64,000 nucleotides of DNA, taken from the NCBI GenBank assembly GCA_032719365.1, contig CM064867.1:62122136-62186135 (forward strand). The letters are read 5' to 3'. Source of the stretch: Prinsepia uniflora. Taxonomy: Eukaryota > Streptophyta > Magnoliopsida > Rosales > Rosaceae. The notes below the pieces were generated by a model. That model worked only from the letters and a program-made list of their open reading frames with translations, ran no database searches and was not told where the DNA came from. This document shows positions 55,799-64,000 of the stretch, piece after piece (the first letter of the stretch is position 1; the number at the start of each line of letters is the position of its first letter). The position numbers and the translations under genes are program-made.

Positions 55799-58787
55799 TG
55801 TCAGGGCCCACCCCTAATCCCCCGGGATTAAGGGCTAAACCCCGCTCCCGTCTAACGTACGCATGACACGTAAGTCGGACAAGGGAGTTCCAGACCAACC
55901 ACCTCAACAACCTCAAACGTCCCAGAGTGCGCAGAGCCTACTGTGGGTTAGGCATGTGATGTCTCCATCTCTCTCAACCGGCAGCCCCCGCCGCAACAAC
56001 CTGGAGGGTATCGAAAACACGAAAAGACTGTGAGTGGACAAAAATAAAAGTCAAGTTCAAGACAGTTATCAGAAAACACATACATTTATACCCTCCGTTT
56101 TGAAAACCAATGCATGCATATCGACTTCATATCATAAAACCATGTACGAAAACCAAAGCACATTTTTTCCTTTTTCCAAAACCCGGGCCTCAGCCCCAAT
56201 ATCACCGGAAGCCATTATAACCAATAGAAACCATTTCATCCGGGCTACTGCCCAAAACATCATCATCAAGTCTCAGTGAAAAACCAAAACACATTCTCAT
56301 TCATCGAACCTGCTGGATCTATCCGAGTCTTTAAACTCCCGAGTCTTTAAACTCAATCCAGGCCTTAATCATATCCGAGTCTTTAAACTCCCGAGTCTTT
56401 AAACTCAAGGCCTACGGGGGAAAATCAATATATCCGAGTCTTTAAACTCCCGAGTCTTTAAACTCAATCCGGGTCTTTAAACCCAATCCGGCCGGTCCCC
56501 CGTCACATATATCCGGGTCTTTAAACCCAATATCCAGATCCAGCAAATCCAATCCAAAACCATTTAAAATCATTTTCCCATTTCCATATCCAAACCCGAA
56601 TCCGAAACCACTGGTCTGATGCCCTTCCGGCATCCATAACCGTCATTCCGAATCCAGACCCAGAACTCATTTCCTTCTCATTTTCCGGTCCGAGTCCGCA
56701 ACCATCATTCCGTAAGCTAGCATCCGGAATAACCATTCCGAACCCAAACCCGAAATCCGCTTCAAGTCCCGAATCGAATCCCGAATCGTCACCCGGAATT
56801 CCGATTCCGAAACCCGAAATCTCATTTTCGAAAACACCTTTGAATTGGGCCTCAAGCCCGAAAATACTTTTCAAATCCTTTACTTTCCTTAAAATCCAAC
56901 CATTAAAATCAGGTTCAAATCACGATAGTTATCAAAACCTCGTAAAACGTGTAAAATGTCATTTTCCTCGAAAAACGTACAAAACCATAAACCAGTACAA
57001 ACATAACTCACATCATAGAATCGAGTATAGAAATCATATAAAAAAATATATGCATGCATCAAGAGTAAAAAAAAACAAAGTCCACTCACAGACCATTTCA
57101 GCGTCGCCTCGATACGCGCGCATTTACGCCGTCCCCGGCCATTCGCTATTCCTCGGCTTTCCCGAACCTGTCCAAATTCCATAACGGAGTTACTAACTAC
57201 TTCACGCTACTCATACTAAAGCCCCATAATTTTCCCGAACTTCTAAGCGTACCTTACCCGGGACCCCAGACCTTCGACCTCGCGGAACTAACCTCAAACG
57301 ACGTCCGATTAACCCGAAACTAATTCCAATAGACTCACCACAACACCTAGATAAAAAACCATGTTGACCATTTTCCCCAGAACTGCCGCACGCGCCTCCA
57401 CGCGCCGCCCAAAGTGGCTGCGCGTGGGCCTCACGCGCCAGCTACAGTGTCACCCGCAACCTCGAGTGCACTGTGCTGAACCGGCCGCTGCAACTGGACC
57501 GGCGAGACCTGTTCTCCACCATCCGGCCACCATTCTCCTCCCTCTCTGCACCATCCTCGTCGTCCAATCCTCCACAATCTATTCCCCTTACTCAGACGCC
57601 TCAACACAACCCCTATATCATCGTCCCTAACTCGAAGGAAGACCCGATCAATCCCCTGTTCTTCATCCCGGCCAACCAGCCGTTCCCCCGTCACGGCAAC
57701 CACCGTAGACGGCTCCTAGGACATCACTGAGTCTCACCCAACTCCCCAAAACTCTCGACTCGTCCTCTAAACTCACGACTCACGGTTTGAACTTAACGGA
57801 AAAACAGAGTAACTGAACGGGGGTGAGGGATTACCTGCTGTCGATCGCCGCCGTGCACACCGTCGCACTCCCTGGAGTCCACAAGGCCATTCTAGTCTTC
57901 TCTCAGCCTGAATTAAGTCAACACATGGCACAGCCACCACCTCTGTCCCGCGACTCTCTCTGTTTTCTCTGAAATTCAGACCTCACCACCAGCACTTATC
58001 CCCCACGATTTCACTCCCAAAACCCAATTACCAGCTATTCTTCTCCTCTCTGTCACTCTCACCATTCACCAAACCTCACACCCTCAATGAATCGACCAAG
58101 AACCTCACCGCCTCACCTCTCTGTTTCTGTTCTTCCCAAAACCAAATGCACGGTTTAAATCCACCCAAAATGTGCCCGTGTCTATTTTAGACAATCCTAG
58201 AACCCCCTGGTGGCCATCCACGTATCACCATCCACTCCAGTCTCTCACCAAATGGCTCCATCCCAGCCGTCCACCTGCCCTTCTCTCTGCACAATTCCCC
58301 AGGTGTAAAAGACCAAAATACCCTTCTGTTTAACTCAAAATTACGGTTTTGCCACTACCATTCTAGACCCGTATCTCACACCTCGTAAGTCCGATGAATA
58401 CGTGCCGCCTGTCATCGAACTCAGGACGACGAGATCTATCTAACCGTCCTAGGTCAACATCTCAAAACCCGATTATACAAAAAGTCAACTATGCCCCCTA
58501 TTTTACCCAAATTACGGTTATGCCCCTAACCTTCCGAACATCACAACTTCCTCCTCGGATGTCGGAATCAAGCATGCCACCTGCCTATGGGTTCGTGACA
58601 TCCTAAACTATGTCCTGGTCAAAGTCCACCTGACCACCCGAACTAAAAATCAACTTTTTGCCCGAACTAGGGGCAAAATCGTCATTCTAAGCCAATGACC
58701 TTATCGGGACCAACTAACCACCGATTAGCCCTGCTAATCCCACCTTAATCCCTCCACTAATCCCGGTTCTCGGGACGGGTTGTTACA
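55799..58787 (-). mobile_element. Family A solo LTR (2989 bp)
   Basis: It runs from TGTCAGGGCCCACCCC to CGGGACGGGTTGTTACA, with a perfect TSD GTAGT (55794-55798 and 58788-58792). Eight GAGTCTTTAAACTC-type units at 56323-56530. Donor-like CAG/GTAATC at 57834; hairpin arms GGAGGGTAT (56096-56088) and ATACCCTCC (56012-56004), fully complementary. Belongs to the same subfamily as 29506-32557 and 61673 onward. Confidence 0.92.
56323..56530 (-). repeat. GAGTCTTTAAACTC repeat, 8 units
   Basis: Eight units alternating GAGTCTTTAAACTC and, at the right end, GGGTCTTTAAACCC. This is the longest version of the array in the window. Confidence 0.85.
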
Positions 58788-61700
58788 GTAGTGGCACGTG
58801 ATGTCTTGATCTCTGCTACAGCCCACATCCGCGATCAACCTGAAGGGTATTAAAAACTATAAAAGTTGTGAGTGGACAAAAACCAACCGATTTATAAAAA
58901 TATTTTATCGAAATGACATTTATACCCTTCACGTAAAAGTAGGCATGCATCATAAAACAGTATTTCGAATACGTTCTCGGAAGCAAGACGTATTGCTTCC
59001 CAAATCAAATCTCAGTTAAAAATGCTTCTCAATCGAAGCCATTATCTCAGTTGTGTCTCAGCCCAAAACCAAATCAAACAGAGTCTCTACCCAAACCAAA
59101 AAACACGTACAGAGCCTCAACCCAAAAACAAAATCATAGAAAACAAGTACGGGGTCTCAGCCCAAATCATAGAACATGGGGGAACTAATCCCATCCTTAT
59201 CCCAGTGTCAGTGAAGATTCCAATCCTAGCACATGTGCAAATATAAGCTCAGGACCGCTCACAATCCGATCATGTCGCGGCGAACAAATCACCCCCCGCG
59301 ATCGTCTCTAGATCTACATGAACACATCACCGATCGATCTCAAAGAATAACATCAGCAATCCTAAGTCGAGCCGCCCTCGGCTATAGCCTCCAGCGGCTA
59401 CTCGACAACAGGCGGCGGCTCGTGACCTCTCTGGAAGGAACACATCCGTAGTCCGGAGGTGAGCACCGTAACACCCGAGACTCGAACCAAAATGTCATCA
59501 TCATCGACCGGGAATCTAACTCGATTGTTCGGGACTCTAACCCAAAATTCCATCAATAGCGCTTCAACTCGAAACATCAAAAAATGGGTTACAACCCGAA
59601 ATATTACCAATTGAGTCATAGCCCGAAAACCAATGTCCAACGACACTTCATATCCCAGGATTCCTCGAATCCTATTAAATCCACAACTAGGTCTCATGCC
59701 CGAAATATAATCCAGGATTCCTTGAATCTTGTCAAATCCACAACAGGGTCTCATGCCCAAAATATCTTTCATAAATTTCGTAATTGGGTTGTAGCCCGAC
59801 TTATCTCGCGTTTGACTATACTCTAAGTCAAACCTCAAATTAACTAGGTCGTATGCCCGGAAGATATTTCTAAATCCGAAAACCATTTTCACATTTTCAA
59901 ACTACTTCAAATCATCGTTCAACTAGGACTTGTGCTCGAATCTCGATTTCACACATCTCTGTGAAATCTTCCAAAACTGTAAATCAGTTCCTCGGTTTCA
60001 TGCCTCTCCATGAGACCTTCGAAATGACAAAACACAAGCACATAGTATACTCTTCCGAAGTCCAAATATTATAAAATCAAAATCTCGAATTACGTGCAAT
60101 AACGCATGTTCCTACGAAAATGCCAAACAAATCATATTTAAAACACATGCACTCATGGAATCTCAAATCATGTTCATAATATATATAAAACATTTATGCA
60201 TGCATCATATTCATAAAAACAAAGTCCACTCACAAACCGTCCAAACTGCGCCTCGAAACGCGTGCCATAAGCCTCTTCGGGCTAATCCAACCTCTCCAGG
60301 TCATCCAGACCTATCCAAATCATACGTAAAGGTTACTACTAACCTATACAAGTCCACATCAGGAACCTCCAATATTCCCAAAAAAGTCAACGTGTCCCGG
60401 ATATGCTTCCCTAGGATTTAAAGCTCAATTTGACCAACCTTATAATCTCCAATCGACTCGAAATCACCACCATTGGATTCGTATCATCAAAACCTTTAAA
60501 ATAGTCATGGTTCCACCTTGAAATACGTGCCTATGCGCCCCTACACGCAGGTCAAAATTGGCTAGTCAAAAGTCAACACTAACATCAACAAAGTCAACGC
60601 TGAAGTCAGTAGTCAATGGTCAAAGTCAACTCTAACGTCATCGCTGATGTCAGCAGTGACATCATCCCTACCACCTGTCAGTCTGACATGATGATGTCAT
60701 TCGATGATGTCATCGGATGATGTCATCTCACCCCTAACCTCTGTCCAGGTCAACCTAATTCTCTACAACCGGGTCAAGCGACCCGCGGACCCAACCCGGT
60801 CCATTCTTCCATCTCCGACCACCATTTTAGAAGTCGTTGCTTCCTACACGATTGTTTGGATACCCTCAATCGATCTATATGATCAAAACTAAGAAAAATG
60901 ACCTATAATTACCTGTTCGAATAGATGAACAGTGTCCCTATTTTTCCTCCTTCGATAGCTTTCGATTACGGCCACCTCCTGCCTCAAAACCAAGTCCCAC
61001 GAACTCGTTTCAATCCTTAGAACCTATTAGGGCTAACCAAATTGATCAACACACGCCTAAATCTCAATTTCCAATTTTGAACCAAAACTATTTTTCGGAT
61101 TTCTTACCTCCGCCATGCTCAGCCGTTCAACCTCTCTGTGAATCTCAGTCTTTCAATCTCAGTCGTTGAATACCCAAAGCACAAGGGGACATGGTGGGAT
61201 GGGTGTTTGGATTGCACGATTTTGGGGGTTTTGGGTTAAGAAATACAAAGAAGATGAGAAATGCAAGTATGTGTGTTTGTGGGCAATGGATGAGTGACAG
61301 TTGTCACTCATCCATTGGGCCTACATAAAGTATATGGGTCCCACACTAAATGAAAAAAGTTAACTTTGCCTCGTAAAATGTGCCACGATAAATAATTCCC
61401 AAAATCTTCCTTGACTTGTAACTTTCCTGCCAAATTTTCGTTTTCGACGTTCCACTTGTCTACAAACTCGTATTGACTCGATCTACGTAATGGTCATCGG
61501 TCCTCGTCCATTGGATCTCCCTGGCCTAAAGTCAACTTTTACCCAATCTCAAGGGCAAAATCATAATTTCACCCTGAACGTCCGATAATCCTCAACTGAG
61601 TCCCGATTAGTCTCACTAATCCATAATTAATTCTTAATTAATCCGAAATTTTGGGACTGATCGTTACAATTCTGTCAGGACCCATCCCGGTTTTACCCCG

Positions 61701-62259
61701 GTTTTACCCCGAAAACCGAGGTAAATCCTGCTCCCGTCTGACACCCCGTCACAACACTAAGATAACTACTAAACTACCCCGTCAGACGCAGGAGAAACCA
61801 TACAAAACATTCCGAAGTCAAAATTTACAGAGCATAGTACTCACTACAAAAGAAAGAAGTCGATAAACAATGTACACGCACAACGGAAAAGTTAAACACT
61901 TCGGGGTCGCTCTCGTAACTCTTATACCTCTGACGCTACCTCGACGCCAAAACCCTGCTCTAGTTCCACGACCTGGAAGGCAATTTAAAACAGAAGGTGT
62001 GAGTGGACCATAAATAATAAAAAAAAAATTCCGAAAACGATTTCACAATAAAACCAGGGTTTTAGCCCTCCGTTTTGAAATCACACATGCATAACCCATT
62101 TGCTGAAAACAGATATAAATCAAATAAAGATTATCATAAAAACATTTGCAGAATCGTTACAAAAATAGTTATAGAAATCATATCATAAGCATCATAAAAT
62201 CCGTATCAGAAAACATAAGTACCAAGCCATAATCATTCGATCAAACCTGCTGGACCTAT

Positions 62260-62422
62260 CCGAGTCTTTAAACTCCCGAGTCTTTAAACTCAATCCAGGC
62301 CTCAATAATATCCGAGTCTTTAAACTCAACAGGCCTACGGGGGAAATATCAATATATCCGAGTCTTTAAACTCAATCCGGGCCCGTCCCCCGTCAAATAT
62401 AATCCGGGTCTTTAAACCCAAT
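62260..62422 (-). repeat. GAGTCTTTAAACTC repeat, 5 units
   Basis: Five units of the LTR-specific near-palindrome, the last in the GGGTCTTTAAACCC form, in the same position relative to the LTR ends as in the sister copies. Confidence 0.85.
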
Positions 62423-63962
62423 AACCAGATCCAGCAAATCCAATCCAAAACCATTTGAAAATCATTTCGAAATCCATATCCAAACCCGAATCCGAAATCA
62501 CTGGTCTGATGCCCTTCCGGCATCCCGAACCGTCATTCCGAACCCAAATCCGGAATTCCACTTTTCTAACTTTAAAACCAAATTCCGCTTTCCGAAATCC
62601 GATTCTAAAACCGAAAACCTTGATCATCGAAATCATGTTCCAAAATCCCTTTATAATCATTGAAAACCATTTATCATTGAAATCCCAAAACCTTAGCATC
62701 ATAATCAAAAATCCACATTTCCTCGTAAAACGTGCCAAATACGTTATTTCTCGAAAACCATGCAATTAAGTAAAACCAACATAGCATATTCAACATTCAT
62801 GAAATCACATGTAAAACCATAAAACAATTATAGAAAAATAGTTATGCATGCTCAGTTATAGAGAAAGGGTCCACTCACAGTACCGAGCCCTCAATCGCGT
62901 CTTGAACATCCCGTACGTTCCTCTGCTTCCTCGGGAAGTCCCGATCCTGTCAACAACCGCCAAAGTACGTTACTAACACGTCTACGGTAGTCCACCTAAT
63001 TTTCCCCAAAAATCCCCGGGTCCTAAACGTAACGAACCTAAACCCTAAACCTGCAACCTCGCGGAACTAACCTCAAACGACGTCCGAACAACTCTAAACC
63101 AATTCCAATGGACTCGTCACAACACCTAGACCCAAAACCATGTTGACCACTTCCTCAAGAACCACCGCACGCGCCCCCACGCGCTGCCCAAAGTGGCTGC
63201 GCGTGGCCTTCACGCGATAGCTACAGTGTCACCAGCAACCTCTAGTCAACCCGGTTCGAACCAGTCTCTGTAACTCGAACCGGAGTGGCCGGTTCTCCGC
63301 CGTCCCGCCACCAAAACTGTTCCTCTCTTCACCATCTTCATCGTCCAGACCTAAGCTACCCATTCCCCTACTCCAAACACCTCGACTCGACATGTAGCCC
63401 GTCGACTCAAGCTCGAACAAAAACCCGAACACTTCCCCTGTTTCACGATCCGGCCAACCCGGTCACCCCCCGTCACGGCTTCGACACCCAGAGCTTCCTA
63501 GGACCTCACTGATACTCACCCAATTCACCAAAACCGTCGACTCAACCCCAGACTTCACGACTTTCGATTTGAAAATCCACGGCAAAATAGAGCATAGAAG
63601 AAAAGTTGAGGAATTACCTGCACTCCGGTCACCGTCGTGAGCTCAGCCGTGAGGACACGACTCCTCCAGTCCACCTCCAGCCTCTAGACACCTCCACCGG
63701 CCTCGAGTGATCGAACACAGCAGCACCAGCACCCAAAACTCCTCTCTGTTTTCTGTTTTCCCCCTGGTTTCCCGTGGATCACAACCGCACACAAACACGA
63801 CCACTGCACCTCCAACACTCCTCAACTCACTCACTAACTCTCATTCAATCTCTGGTCACTCTCACACACTCACAAAACTCACACTCTTACCGTGCTTGAT
63901 CGATTTCACCCCAAATCCCCAGTCTCTGTTTTCTCTCTGGGTCGAAGAACACACACGGGTAC

Positions 63963-64000
63963 TGACAGGACCCATCCCAATCCCCCCGGGATTAGTGCGG
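63963..64000 (-). mobile_element. Start of a further nested family A LTR
   Basis: TGACAGGACCCATCCCAATC followed by CCCCGGGATTAG is a family A terminus in minus orientation, inside the previous LTR. It continues beyond the window. Confidence 0.75.

Larger units (their letters stand above)
51652..61668 (-). mobile_element. Near-complete non-coding family A retrotransposon
   Basis: On the minus strand the 5' LTR is 61668-55670 (about 3.0 kb without its nested solo LTR), followed by a primer binding site (55666-55655), about 1.2 kb of internal DNA, and a 3' LTR whose end is at 51652 (TAACAGGACCCGTCCC). The host flanks are ATTCA (51647-51651) and ATTC (61669-61672), the fifth base being displaced by the next LTR. 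The 3' LTR was split by a plus-strand LTR at 51934, and a deletion near 54454 removed the rest of both. No gag or pol was found, so it looks like a large non-autonomous derivative. Confidence 0.7.
55670..61668 (-). repeat. 5' LTR of the non-coding element, interrupted
   Basis: It runs from TGACAGAACCCATCCC to GGGACTGATCGTTACA and is split at 55799-58787 (plus TSD) by another solo LTR. Minus-strand modules: palindrome 61317-61284 (arms CAATGGATGAGTGACA/TGTCACTCATCCATTG), donor-like GAG/GTAAGA at 61107, hairpin arms GAAGGGTAT (58930-58922) and ATACCCTTC (58850-58842). A dense TTGAC/GTCAA and TGATGTCA cluster is at 60560-60730. Confidence 0.82.
61673..64000 (-). mobile_element. Family A LTR, cut by the window edge
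   Basis: It starts TGTCAGGACCCATCCCGG directly after the host bases ATTC. Modules: hairpin arms GGAGGGC (62071-62065) and GCCTTCC (61981-61975, one G-U pair), five GAGTCTTTAAACTC units at 62260-62422, donor-like CAG/GTAATT at 63617. Most like the LTRs at 29506 and 55799. Open frames on both strands are incidental. It is interrupted at 63963. Confidence 0.85.

Overview
The window is nuclear DNA of a dicot plant. The evidence is a seven-exon gene with plant-type GT-AG introns, plant LTR retrotransposons primed by initiator tRNA-Met, a Cassandra-type element with 5S rRNA-derived LTRs, hAT, Mutator-like and Harbinger elements, and pseudogenes of plant families. The protein and the repeats suggest Rosaceae, perhaps the apple/pear tribe, but I cannot test this. 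Only one gene looks intact: 33802-39977 (+), seven phase-0 exons, 869 aa, a Sec1/Munc18-family protein of the MIP3 type (MAG2-INTERACTING PROTEIN 3, ER-Golgi tethering and storage-protein traffic).

The rest is a layered transposon landscape dominated by one LTR family. Its LTRs are about 2.1-3.1 kb (one short form is 1.2 kb), begin near TGTAACGACCC, end near GGGTCCTGTCA in the sense orientation, and make 5-bp target duplications (TSDs). I call it family A. Eight family-A copies are solo LTRs with recognisable TSDs: 10637-11795, 13350-18934, 15980-18865, 19101-21185, 29506-32557, 41974-44544, 46181-49304 and 55799-58787. Several are nested in one another. One near-complete but apparently non-coding element lies at 51652-61668 (-). 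Partial copies lie at both window edges. A related family B LTR occurs at 3061-4950 and, with a degenerate gag, around 21186-24598.

Layout: 1-5 kb, LTR remnants with a complete Cassandra TRIM (2211-2849). 5-10.1 kb, AT-rich DNA with a 577-bp solo LTR and a fragment of an HNH-endonuclease-like gene. 10.1-24.6 kb, a nested LTR stack. 24.6-33.6 kb, probably one large element with inverted repeats of about 450 bp, whose right arm was split by a 953-bp hAT element and by a 5'-truncated LINE that itself holds a 3-kb solo LTR. 33.8-40 kb, the MIP3 gene, with a Harbinger MITE in intron 6 and a hAT element 127 bp past the stop. 41.3-44.6 kb, a GGCCCG-rich hAT element holding a solo LTR. 44.8-45.8 kb, an aspartic-protease pseudogene. 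46.05-51.3 kb, a Pack-MULE carrying a broken PPR-SMR gene. 51.65-64 kb, a near-complete LTR element and two further LTRs.

The strongest unexplained signal is inside the family A LTR. Nearly every copy has a short hairpin near its 3' end whose arms change together between subfamilies (GAAGGGC/GCCCTTC, GGAGGGC/GCCCTCC, GGAGGGT/ACCCTCC, GAAGGGT/ACCCTTC). The hairpin encloses an invariant CCACTCAC and ends at a CAG/G acceptor-like site. A conserved donor-like site (commonly GAG/GTAA or CAG/GTAA) lies 1.3-3.5 kb upstream. A spliced, structured LTR transcript is therefore a concrete hypothesis. A long palindrome upstream of a TATA box is a second conserved module.
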